This document shows, piece after piece, positions 44,270 to 51,821 of a DNA stretch of 64,000 bases; position 1 is the first letter of the stretch; every line of letters starts with the position of its first letter. A program made the position numbers and the translations under genes. Location: NCBI GenBank assembly GCA_002730875.1, contig PCBI01000010.1, positions 124,001 through 188,000 on the forward strand, given 5' to 3'. Under the pieces are notes generated by a model, which was given only the letters and a program-made list of their open reading frames with translations, was not told the origin of the DNA and did not search any database. The DNA is from Spirochaetaceae bacterium (GTDB taxonomy: Bacteria > Spirochaetota > Leptospiria > Leptospirales > Leptonemataceae).

Positions 44270-44640
44270 CGCGCGGTCTGCCCTCCCTGGCCGCTGGCTC
44301 GAGCAAGCGGCGCTCTCGCCTCGTCTGCTCTCGCCATCCATGGCTCCGCAGACATTCGGGCATCCTTGCCCATCATCCATGGTCGCTCTCGGCCCTCGTG
44401 GGTCGCTCCTTGACTCGTCTGCTCTCGCCATCCATGGTCGCTCTCGGCCCTCGTGGCCTCCGCGACACTGGGACATCCTGTCCGGCGTCTCCGCAGACAT
44501 TAGAACATCCTTGTTCGTCATCCTGTCTTCCGTGACACTTTTGGCCATGGAGGGCCTTATGCAGCGGAGCACAGGAGGTGCGAGAGCTGCGGGACTTCCT
44601 GTCCGGCACCTCCGCGACATTCGTATCTCCTGTGCAGCAC
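44270..44640. repeat. Largest hairpin-chain repeat block
   Basis: Contains GGGCA-TCCT-TGCCC (44358-44371), GGACA-TCC-TGTCC (44471-44483), GAACA-TCCT-TGTTC (44503-44516) and GGCC-ATGGA-GGGCC (44544 onward). The segment GTCGCTCTCGGCCCTCGTGG occurs twice (about 44382 and 44437). The 44490-44605 part is nearly identical to 42090-42205. Confidence 0.85.
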
Positions 44641-44714
44641 CAGTTTTCACCATATGCGCAGACGGCTGGGAAAGCGGTGGAATTGCTTCGCATTTCTCAG
44701 AGTGTACTGCCGCC

Positions 44715-44880
44715 TAATAGTTGGCGCCCCGCGCTCGTAGCGGCCTATATGATTGTAGTTCAAATCGTCCTTTCGCCCCCGGCGCCCCGGTTCGGGTTAT
44801 TGCCGAGAGCCAGATGTTATGCGAACCGGAGCCAGGGAAATCGAGAAGTTCGGATAATGGCCCAGATGCGAGCATAAGTA
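44715..44880 (-). pseudogene. Third XRE fragment with CCGGTTCG element
   Basis: The minus strand near 44733-44765 encodes DLNYNHIGRYERG, the recognition-helix end of the island XRE regulator, with nothing else of the gene intact. The inverted repeat CCGGTTCG-GGTT...TTATG-CGAACCGG (44787-44829) lies directly beside it, as in the fragment at 43223-43558. Confidence 0.5.
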
Positions 44881-44932
44881 GAACCTGTAGACAGAGAGAG
44901 CCTGCATCGGATATCGGGTGCATTTGCGAAAG

Positions 44933-45457
44933 ATGGTCAGTTCTACAAAAATATCGAAGAAATGCCAGGAAGGAATAAAGTCTCTGTCCTGTTTGCTTGT
45001 GTCGGCCCTGGTGTCCTGCGCAGGATTGCCCTGGAAGTCAGATGTACGGCTGGATTGCTTTCTCGAAGTCCCGCCGTCTGTGATCCATCGAGTCATCCAG
45101 ATCTATGAGCAAAGGGACTCAGAGTATCAGGGACTCCATGTTGTGACCTGGGACGGTGATTTCATTGAACTCAGGGGGCCCGGCTGGGAGACCTTGCCCG
45201 ATACATTCTGGAAGCAGGGCGATCGACTGATTTCAGTGGACGGATGTAGTGTAAGGGATGTTGTATCGTTTGGTCCGGGGGAAGGATCCAGAGATCTTGC
45301 TCCCATGCTCGACGAAGGGCTGGTCTCCAGGCTGAATTATGTTCTGGCGGTGCCCAGTAGTGGCTGGAATGAAAGTTTGGCCACGATAGTTCTTGAACGG
45401 GACGGAAAAAGGATCACCATTGTTGTTTCGGAGCTTGATCAGGCAAATGAGAACTAG
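44933..45457 (+). CDS. Lipoprotein with PDZ-like domain
   Basis: From ATG 44933 the protein has 174 residues; a GTG at 44918 would add five. A signal ending in lipobox LVS-C (LSCLLVSALVSC) is followed by ~140 residues whose second half looks PDZ-like: FWKQGDRLISVDGCSVRDVV and then ATIVLERDGKRITIVVSEL. No protease domain. Possibly a peptide-binding envelope protein. The stop overlaps the start of the MORN protein gene, so they are coupled. Confidence 0.65.
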   Translation: MVSSTKISKKCQEGIKSLSCLLVSALVSCAGLPWKSDVRLDCFLEVPPSVIHRVIQIYEQRDSEYQGLHVVTWDGDFIELRGPGWETLPDTFWKQGDRLISVDGCSVRDVVSFGPGEGSRDLAPMLDEGLVSRLNYVLAVPSSGWNESLATIVLERDGKRITIVVSELDQANEN

Positions 45458-46028
45458 CGATTCGACTACCCGACCCGTCCGCGAGGTACCTTCCATAGGC
45501 GCATGGCTTATCGTTATGTTGCCGTTTCTCTTTATTGCGAATTGCGGCGAGAGGCCGAGAAATGAAATCCTTATGGAACCGGACAGCGGTCGTGTACTGT
45601 ATGAAGGTATGCTTCTCGATGGACTCTACCATGGGACTGGTCTTCTCTATCGGGAGAACGGTAAGCTGGAATACCGCGGCGATTTTCGCAACGGACAATT
45701 TCATGGTCAGGGTAACTATTATGCATTGGATGGCCACCTTGCGTATTCCGGAGAATTCGAAAATGGAGCACCACACGGCCATGGCCGCACTTTTTATCCC
45801 AATGGCCAGGTGCACTATGAGGGCGAATGGGAAATGGGTAAGCGCAGTGGCGAAGGCGTTCTCTGCTATAAGGACGGAACGCTTGCCTATGAAGGCGAGT
45901 GGCAAGAGGATAGGCGCCATGGATACGGTAAGTTCTACATATACGGGAAGCTGGTTTATGAAGGTCGCTTCTCCCGGGGAAAAATGCTGGATGAGTCCGG
46001 GCACGTAGTGAATCAGAAAGCAGAATAA
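45450..46028 (+). CDS. MORN-repeat lipoprotein
   Basis: The ATG at 45450 overlaps the upstream stop (192 residues). A hydrophobic segment with a Cys (LIVMLPFLFIANC) precedes five to six MORN repeats of the type YEGxxxxGxxHGxG: LYHGTGLLYRENGKLEYRGD, FHGQGNYYALDGHLAYSGEF, PHGHGRTFYPNGQVHYEGEW, RSGEGVLCYKDGTLAYEGEW, RHGYGKFYIYGKLVYEGRF. MORN proteins bind membranes or serve as scaffolds. Here it is probably lipid-anchored. Confidence 0.8.
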   Translation, partial: RTSDSTTRPVREVPSIGAWLIVMLPFLFIANCGERPRNEILMEPDSGRVLYEGMLLDGLYHGTGLLYRENGKLEYRGDFRNGQFHGQGNYYALDGHLAYSGEFENGAPHGHGRTFYPNGQVHYEGEWEMGKRSGEGVLCYKDGTLAYEGEWQEDRRHGYGKFYIYGKLVYEGRFSRGKMLDESGHVVNQKAE

Positions 46029-46166
46029 ATAGATAGGCCCTTCAAGGTGCCTCGCAGCAACCTGCGGCGGTTCGCCAAACCAAAAGATGCCAATCCGAAC
46101 GCCTATTCTTGCGGCTCCGCGCCGATTCTTGCTCGACGATGGTTTTCGCCTCTCCAGACTAGAATT

Positions 46167-46355
46167 ATGCCAATGACGGTGGATGAGATCAAGAAAGAAC
46201 TGGAGCATCTTTCCGACGAAGACAAGAGATTGCTTCTGGAGAGTCTTCAGTCGGCCCTTGAGGGTCAACGTGTGCGTCGGTCATTAAAGGGCGTCTTCTT
46301 GAATACGAAAATCACGGATCAGGATCTTCAAGAGGCCCGCCTCCAGTGGAGATAG
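46167..46355 (+). CDS. VapB/addiction-module-type antitoxin
   Basis: From ATG 46167 (MPMTVDEIKKELEHLSDEDK) the protein has 62 residues. An acidic helical N-terminus is followed by LLLESLQSALEG and a basic C-terminal part (RVRRSLKGVFLNTKI, LQEARLQWR). The pattern fits small antitoxins placed before vapC, and a vapC remnant begins inside its stop codon region. The longer frame from 46047 has no support. Confidence 0.6.
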   Translation: MPMTVDEIKKELEHLSDEDKRLLLESLQSALEGQRVRRSLKGVFLNTKITDQDLQEARLQWR

Positions 46356-46396
46356 CATTAGACACGCATATCCTTGTGTGGTATCTGGATTCCTGA
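46346..46396 (+). pseudogene. vapC N-terminal remnant
   Basis: The frame from GTG 46346 reads VEIALDTHILVWYLDS and stops at 46394-46396. LDTHILVWYL is the first PIN strand, with the catalytic Asp, of VapC toxins. The other ~110 residues are missing, and 40 bases on a lipoprotein gene starts. It overlaps the antitoxin gene by 10 bases, as in an intact vapBC pair. Confidence 0.75.
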
Positions 46397-46436
46397 CTCA
46401 GTCGCCGCCGATCGCTGCCGGCCCCGAAATGCATCT

Positions 46437-46970
46437 ATGATTAAGCAGAGCGTTTTCTCATTCTTCCTTGCGTTTAGCACCTTCGGCTGCTTGAGCGAAA
46501 ATGGGCTACCGAAAGAACTAATCGGTCGGTGGGAGATTGCTGCGATTTACGAATACACGGAGGCAGAGGCTCCGGTACAGGAGTATTCTCCGGAAGAGAT
46601 GCAGCAATGGTCGGGAAAGGAGCTTGTCATTTTACCATCCGAGATTCGGTTTCCTTGCTCTGCCATTCCTTCCTGCGCCCGCGGTGTGCTTACGTTTCGG
46701 CCCGGGGTGCAGGATAGCTGCCAAATCCTTAGTCAGGATACCATAGACCGCCAGTGGGTTTCTATTGCGGATCTGTATCTATCCCGGGATCTGCTCGCTT
46801 CAATACCCATTTCCGAATGGTTGCTGATGGTTTCCTTTCCGGCTTGTGTGGAATACAATGGCCTCCACGATATTCTTTTTGATTTTAAACAGGATATCGT
46901 GGTGATCCGTTTCTCCGGTTTCGACCTGGTTGCGGAACGAATCGGCGAGCCGCCATCTCAGAGAGAATAG
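46437..46970 (+). CDS. Unknown lipoprotein
   Basis: The ATG at 46437 gives 177 residues with a signal (SVFSFFLAFSTFGC) and lipobox TFG-C. The mature protein begins ENGLPKELIGRWEIAAIYEY, lipocalin-like in its G-x-W near the N-terminus, and has further beta-strand-like stretches (ELVILPSEIRFPCSA, DIVVIRFSGFDLVAERIG). The family is not certain. A single-gene unit within the island. Confidence 0.6.
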   Translation: MIKQSVFSFFLAFSTFGCLSENGLPKELIGRWEIAAIYEYTEAEAPVQEYSPEEMQQWSGKELVILPSEIRFPCSAIPSCARGVLTFRPGVQDSCQILSQDTIDRQWVSIADLYLSRDLLASIPISEWLLMVSFPACVEYNGLHDILFDFKQDIVVIRFSGFDLVAERIGEPPSQRE

Positions 46971-47064
46971 CATATTGCTGGACCTGGGGCCAGTGGCATC
47001 CAAATTATCGCTTCCGCGGCTTAGAAATGTACGAACACCAGGGATTGCCAGAACTTCTACGAAT

Positions 47065-47709
47065 ATGACGGGAAATTCAAAATTGATTAGCCTCAGAGCA
47101 TTTGGTTCTCGACGAGTGGCCGGACGTCTTGCTTTGATCGGATTATTATTGGTTTCGCTCTGGATGCAGTCCAGTTGTCGGGCGGATCCGTTTGCAAACG
47201 ACCGATGGCCGCCCTGGAGGCATATGGATGACCCATGGCAATATGATCCGGTACGGGATAAGCTGAATCCCGGCAAGTCGACAGAACGGCACGTGATGAC
47301 TCTGCATAGCAATGGTCCCAACGCCATCTCGACCTTTCCATGTCCTATCAAAATCCAAGCCGGTGGTCGCGAGTTACTGATCGACAAAGTCGTAGAGTAC
47401 TCCGATCTAAATGGTTCGGCTACTTCAGGCGACGGGCACGTGGGCTATTTTGGCACTGATTATCTAACCTTTACCATCTTTCTATACGATGGAATTGTCC
47501 GCCACTATGATGTATATCACACAGTGAGAAGTTCCCCGGATGCTGATTGGAGCGCCGGGAAATACAGCACCACCGCCTACCCGGCAGACCAAAAATTCTG
47601 GCAACGAATAAGAGCCATAAGCAACGGCTACTTGGAGCAGCGGAGAGATCTCGGCCAAGCCTGTGATTGGTCCTGGGTGAAATATTGGTTAACGGGATCT
47701 GGACTGTAA
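47065..47709 (+). CDS. Unknown lipoprotein, paralogue of 48085
   Basis: From ATG 47065 the protein has 214 residues with a signal (LALIGLLLVSLWMQSSC) and lipobox QSS-C. The C-terminal half contains YLTFTIFLYDGIVRHYDVYH followed by a KFW motif, which matches YTITVFLLDGIVKHSVIKH and EFW in the product of 48085. The two look like diverged copies, although their N-terminal halves differ. Family unknown. Confidence 0.62.
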   Translation: MTGNSKLISLRAFGSRRVAGRLALIGLLLVSLWMQSSCRADPFANDRWPPWRHMDDPWQYDPVRDKLNPGKSTERHVMTLHSNGPNAISTFPCPIKIQAGGRELLIDKVVEYSDLNGSATSGDGHVGYFGTDYLTFTIFLYDGIVRHYDVYHTVRSSPDADWSAGKYSTTAYPADQKFWQRIRAISNGYLEQRRDLGQACDWSWVKYWLTGSGL

Positions 47710-47754
47710 TGGCGTGTAAGGTGTAAGAAGTTATCTGTAGGTTTCTCCGTCTGC

Positions 47755-47870
47755 TTACCCTATCTCAGGCAGCTCTTCGAGCTTCTTCTGCTTTAGCAAT
47801 GCGGTGATAATGAGCTTCAATGCTCTCTTGTCTTCCGGAGACTGAGGCCGCAGGCGCGGCCTTTCCTGTC
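47755..47870 (-). pseudogene. Possible C-terminal remnant of a regulator
   Basis: The minus strand reads LRPQSPEDKRALKLIITALL and KQKKLEELPEIG before a stop at 47755-47757. This resembles the tail of XRE-type regulators (PEDKRALKxxI...). The preceding DNA to ~47990 can be read in another frame (KQKQFDQQRIKFLHLYPLKI), suggesting a second remnant. No intact gene is present between 47710 and 48084. Confidence 0.35.
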
Positions 47871-48084
47871 CTGATCGCCTGCCTCACCTGGATTTTCTCG
47901 TGATCGTCTTTTCGGCCAAAAGAATTGATTTTCAACGGGTAGAGATGCAGGAACTTGATTCTCTGTTGATCAAACTGCTTTTGTTTCTTGCGGAGTTAGC
48001 ATTGTGAAAGCAACTGCAAGCGATCCCGAGCACAACCCGGCTATCGAGGGATGGCAAAGAGATTCTGGAAAACGGGAGTGAGCT

Positions 48085-48603
48085 ATGAGAGCGCTCGGTT
48101 GTATCTTTCTATTTTTGGTTACCGGTTTGGCACCCGCCTGTCAACTAGCAGGAGATGAGTGTCCGCCTGGTTCTCGAAGCTGGAGCGCTCCGGAGCTTCC
48201 GCACGTTTTGGAAGACCAGCCTCGCGAAGGTGAGCCTTTGCCCCAGATACTGATCGGAAATTGCCCTGGCATCAAACTGGTCTTTGATAAGCCACGCGAG
48301 AAAACCATCAATGGTGCCCGGTTCTCCTATGATGCCGTGAATGCGTATTTCTACGGCGAAAACATTGAAGTAAGTGAGCCCGGCGTTTCAGGTTACGATG
48401 CCAAAGTGCGCTACACAATAACAGTATTCTTGTTAGACGGCATTGTAAAGCACTCTGTAATCAAACATAGAGCGCGGGACGAATCAGGCAAAATGAACCC
48501 GGCCCCCGACAACACGTTTACGGGAAAGAGGCGCGAATTTTGGCCGGGCTCTAGCGAAGATATCACTGACTACTATCGCGAAATTGGGGAACCTCTTGAT
48601 TAG
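48085..48603 (+). CDS. Unknown lipoprotein, paralogue of 47065
   Basis: The protein has 172 residues: signal MRALGCIFLFLVTGLAPAC with a lipobox-like APA-C, then a domain with INGARFSYDAVNAYFYGENI and VRYTITVFLLDGIVKHSVIK. Shared text with the 47065 product is limited to the C-terminal strand pair. GGAG-like sequence precedes the ATG. It is the last plus-strand gene of the island; a short repeat-like stretch (48640-48725) follows before the core gene at 48730. Confidence 0.65.
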   Translation: MRALGCIFLFLVTGLAPACQLAGDECPPGSRSWSAPELPHVLEDQPREGEPLPQILIGNCPGIKLVFDKPREKTINGARFSYDAVNAYFYGENIEVSEPGVSGYDAKVRYTITVFLLDGIVKHSVIKHRARDESGKMNPAPDNTFTGKRREFWPGSSEDITDYYREIGEPLD

Positions 48604-48729
48604 GCTGTGAGCTGTTCCAGTATCAAGAGAGGCATCCCATTCTCCGCACCCGCAGCGACCCGGCGTGCTTTCTCCGCGCCCGCGCTCGAGGCCAGGCGGC
48701 TTGCTCTCTCTACGGCCGAGCGCGGCAAC

Positions 48730-49758
48730 CTACACCAGGTTCAACGCAGGATGTATCTTATAGTGAATCATCTGCTCGGTGGGCGTCATCTCCAGACCGT
48801 TATTTAGCGAAAGCGGCCTGAGCACCTTTTGAGCTGTCTCTGCGCTGGCTTCGCCTGTGAGTCTTCGCCAGCATACATCCAGAAATTCCTTCCCTCTTAC
48901 GGTGGATCGTTCGATTAGATCCGGCACCGGGCCTCCGTAATCTTCGCCGGTGACTGGATGAGGTGTGGGATCCAGTTTCGTGAAGTGTAGTTTATCCTTG
49001 GCCTGGTGGTTGCGAACGTAGCCCAGATAGGCGATATGGCTAATTTTGCCGTTCAGTTTTCTGTTTAGGCGCTGCAATCCGCCCACCAGCGGCTTGTTTT
49101 GAAACAGGCCGATCATGGTCCGTGAGCGTTTGAAGGAGCGTTCGGTAATCCAGTGAATGTCTTCCGGTTCGGGCAGGGGTTTGCCTTCCGCGGTTACGGC
49201 ATTGGACATTCCCTTGCTGAAGAATTGCAGAAGATCCTTTTGATGTTTACCGGGGTTTAATCGCTCCAGCAATTGAAAATCCTGCAGCGACTGGTTTCGC
49301 AGGCCCAGTATATGGTAATCCAGCAGGGTTTCGAACAATCGATGGCGCCCTTCGGCGGTAGCCCGCTCTTCGGGATCGTGATGATAATAATTACCGCTTA
49401 CTGAATAGACATACGGATGAAAGATAGTATCGGCTGCCACATGCGTCAAATAGCCGCAGAGGAATGCGAAAAGCGGGGCCACCGAATTCGGCGTTTCTTT
49501 GTTTAGCTCCACGCATCGTTCCAGCATCCAGAGCACATGTAGAGAGTTATCGTTTCCGTATCGGCCGTGGATAATTTCGCCCAGTTCCAGATGCTGCTTC
49601 TTTTCCAGAGGAAGCCGGATGTCATAGTAGTAGAGATCCGGCGACATGGATCCAAAGCTGTAGGGTCGATCCTCTTTGTGGAGCAGAGTGCGGAGTGAAT
49701 CGGGCATTCGGTCCCGAATCTTTTCGGCTACATGGATGTGTGTGATTTCCTTGGGCAC
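48730..49758 (-). CDS. Zinc-dependent phospholipase C-like protein
   Basis: The protein has 342 residues with no signal peptide. Likely metal ligands are His/Asp in EITHIHVAEKI and FGSMSPDLYYYD, His/Asp in FLCGYLTHVAADTIFHPYVY and Glu/Asp/His in RHRLFETLLDYHIL, matching the zinc-dependent phospholipase C / nuclease P1 fold (PF00882). The C-terminal half is helical. Substrate unknown; many relatives are cytoplasmic proteins of unclear role. The 284-base gap beyond its start (49759-50042) shows nothing recognisable. Confidence 0.78.
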   Translation of the reverse strand: MPKEITHIHVAEKIRDRMPDSLRTLLHKEDRPYSFGSMSPDLYYYDIRLPLEKKQHLELGEIIHGRYGNDNSLHVLWMLERCVELNKETPNSVAPLFAFLCGYLTHVAADTIFHPYVYSVSGNYYHHDPEERATAEGRHRLFETLLDYHILGLRNQSLQDFQLLERLNPGKHQKDLLQFFSKGMSNAVTAEGKPLPEPEDIHWITERSFKRSRTMIGLFQNKPLVGGLQRLNRKLNGKISHIAYLGYVRNHQAKDKLHFTKLDPTPHPVTGEDYGGPVPDLIERSTVRGKEFLDVCWRRLTGEASAETAQKVLRPLSLNNGLEMTPTEQMIHYKIHPALNLV

Positions 49759-50042
49759 ATTTTGAAATTGATAACAGGTCTCAAATCAGGCAAGAGAAAA
49801 TAGGGCTAGTGAATGGTTTCGGCGACTTCTTTCTTCCCGGTAATCTAATGGCGGAAAGCCGGATTCTTTCGTCCAATCCGGACGCTGTGGACTAATGGCC
49901 CCAGGACAATTAGTTCTGATAATCACGCCGGAATGTCGGTACTGCGATGAGTATGCATCGGACTGTGAGAGCCGGCCGGCTACCACGTCCGGGGCAATCG
50001 GTTCTGTGACGATGTTTCCTGGGCTCTGAAGGACGCCGGCGA

Positions 50043-50972
50043 TTAACCGGCGACGTTCTTGAGGTCGCGCACTACGTGTAATCGCTGTTCGCTCAATTGG
50101 ATAATGGCCTGGGTGGCCGGAGGGAAGGGGAATCGGCGCTCTTCATGGGCATCGATGGTGAACTCCCCGTCCATTTCCGAGATCACCCTTAACTGCTGCG
50201 TTTCCAGGTTACGGTATCGGTACCTGTACTTTCGGCCGGCTTTGAAGCCAGGTTCCCTGGCCACAATTCTATAGGATGGATCCTCCCGGCCAAAGGTGGC
50301 CCGGGATGTGCGCTGGATGGAAGGCGGCAGGCAGTTTCGAAACCAGCCGGTGGATCCGGCGCCGGTGGCAATGAGTAGCCCGGAGCTTTTTTGTTCTTCG
50401 GGAGGTTCGTCTTCCACGGAAAGCACATAGCGGCTCATGGCATCCGGGAAGGCATTTCGAATGCTGATTTCGCTGATGCAGGGCCCGGTGCGGATGATTC
50501 GACCGTCTGGATATTGGAGCTCGGCCTCGATCATAGTCCAGGCTTCCTGCCTGGTAATCTCGGGCTGTATGGGTGTGGAAGGGTCCTTCCATCGCTCCAA
50601 TTTCTTTAGAAACGATTCGGTATCGAAGTACAGAAGCGATCCGGTGGATGTTGCTGGATCCGAATTGATGGCAAGTATCGGCTCATTGCCGGCGAAACGG
50701 GCGCAGTAAACGAAGTGATTATCCCCGCCCAGGCTTATCAGCGTCTGGCCGGGCTTTGGTTCAAAAGCCACCAGATCTTCCCGGAAGATATACTGCGCCT
50801 CCGGTAAATGGCTCTGCAGCTTTTCCAGGTTTTGGATCTGTCTTTCATGGGAGGAGTGGACTTTCTCAAAGGCATGGTTCTGTAGATCATAGATCCGCTT
50901 CAGGAAGTCCTGGTCGCCGTATCGCTCCAGGTCTCGCTGCCACTTGGTTCTCTTTATGCAGATGACAAACAT
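50043..50972 (-). CDS. NAD kinase-like protein
   Basis: The protein has 309 residues. The kinase glycine loop reads LISLGGDNHFVYCA where GGDGT is usual, followed by LAINSDPATSTGSLLYF (NE/D motif region) and LIATGAGSTGWFRNC (the TGSTAY-like loop). The order and spacing match the ATP-NAD kinase fold, nearest the divergent NADK2-like branch. The changed GGDG motif leaves activity uncertain. The start touches the stop of ubiE, so the two are co-transcribed. Confidence 0.75.
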   Translation of the reverse strand: MFVICIKRTKWQRDLERYGDQDFLKRIYDLQNHAFEKVHSSHERQIQNLEKLQSHLPEAQYIFREDLVAFEPKPGQTLISLGGDNHFVYCARFAGNEPILAINSDPATSTGSLLYFDTESFLKKLERWKDPSTPIQPEITRQEAWTMIEAELQYPDGRIIRTGPCISEISIRNAFPDAMSRYVLSVEDEPPEEQKSSGLLIATGAGSTGWFRNCLPPSIQRTSRATFGREDPSYRIVAREPGFKAGRKYRYRYRNLETQQLRVISEMDGEFTIDAHEERRFPFPPATQAIIQLSEQRLHVVRDLKNVAG

Positions 50973-51754
50973 CAGTGCGAATACCGGTCGGTCTCTCCCC
51001 CGGGTTTTCTTCCCGAATAGAGAATGCTGGCGCCGAACATGAATCGTTCAAACTGAACATTTTCGAATCCAGCATTGCTGATCCAGTCCGTAAACTCAAT
51101 GGCGCCGGGGAACGCTTTGGCGGACGTGGGAAGATACTCATACATTTCGTGCTTCTTGCCCTGAGCAATCCGTCCCAGAACGGGGATGATTCGCTCCATA
51201 TAGAAGCGCGCCAGTGGTTCAATCCAGGCCGGGGAGAAATCTCCCACCTCCAGAATGACAAGCATTCCGCCAGGCTTCAGGGCGGCAAAGGCTTCGTCCA
51301 GACCGGCCCGGGGATCGGTGAGGTTTCGGATTCCATAGCCAATGCTCACTATGTCAAAGAGCCCTGCATACTCCGCGGGAAGATTCATGGCATCCCCCTG
51401 CACGATGTTCAGGTTCTTCATACTCGAGGGCCGCTTGGCGTTCAAGACACCCAGCATTCGGGCGCTAAAATCCAGGGCCAGCACCCTTCGATCCGGTTCG
51501 TTTCGGGCAAAACCCAGGGCTATGTCGCCGGAGCCGGAGCAGAGATCCAGAACCGTCACCCGGGATTCCATGGTGCCGGTTCGTATTCCACCGAGGGCCT
51601 TGCGTATGGTCTTCTTTTTCCAGAGACGGTGCATGCCGCCGGTGAAGAGGTCATTGAACCGGTCATAGGAGGCTGCAATTTCATCGAAGTTCTTTTGTAG
51701 ATAGGATGCCTTTTCCTCTTGATCTGGCAGACTGTACCCGGTACTGTTTTTCAT
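50972..51754 (-). CDS. ubiE: Demethylmenaquinone methyltransferase
   Basis: From ATG 51754 (MKNSTGYSLPDQEEKASYLQ), which has AAGG six bases upstream, the protein has 260 residues, the normal UbiE/MenG length. It methylates demethylmenaquinone with SAM as the last step of menaquinone synthesis. Motifs are VLDLCSGSGDIALGF (motif I), FDIVSIGYGIRNLTD and LKPGGMLVILEVGDF. Longer starts at 51769 and 51823 exist, the last overlapping the start codon of the divergent gene. It complements mqnD at 29004. Confidence 0.92.
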   Translation of the reverse strand: MKNSTGYSLPDQEEKASYLQKNFDEIAASYDRFNDLFTGGMHRLWKKKTIRKALGGIRTGTMESRVTVLDLCSGSGDIALGFARNEPDRRVLALDFSARMLGVLNAKRPSSMKNLNIVQGDAMNLPAEYAGLFDIVSIGYGIRNLTDPRAGLDEAFAALKPGGMLVILEVGDFSPAWIEPLARFYMERIIPVLGRIAQGKKHEMYEYLPTSAKAFPGAIEFTDWISNAGFENVQFERFMFGASILYSGRKPGGETDRYSH

Positions 51755-51821
51755 TGTTGCCTTCTGCATTGGAGCCTCTGAAGTAGGATCGGGGAGCCCA
51801 CTGCCGGGTAAAGTGTTTTCC

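Noticed and set aside
39000..44640. Possible CRISPR array from the many short inverted repeats
   Set aside because: Units are irregularly spaced, arms vary in sequence, no constant-length spacers, and no cas genes are present.
39000..48725. Integron cassette array
   Set aside because: Small same-strand genes with repeats suggest it, but I could not find paired RYYYAAC and GTTRRRY boxes at the boundaries, nor an integrase in the window.
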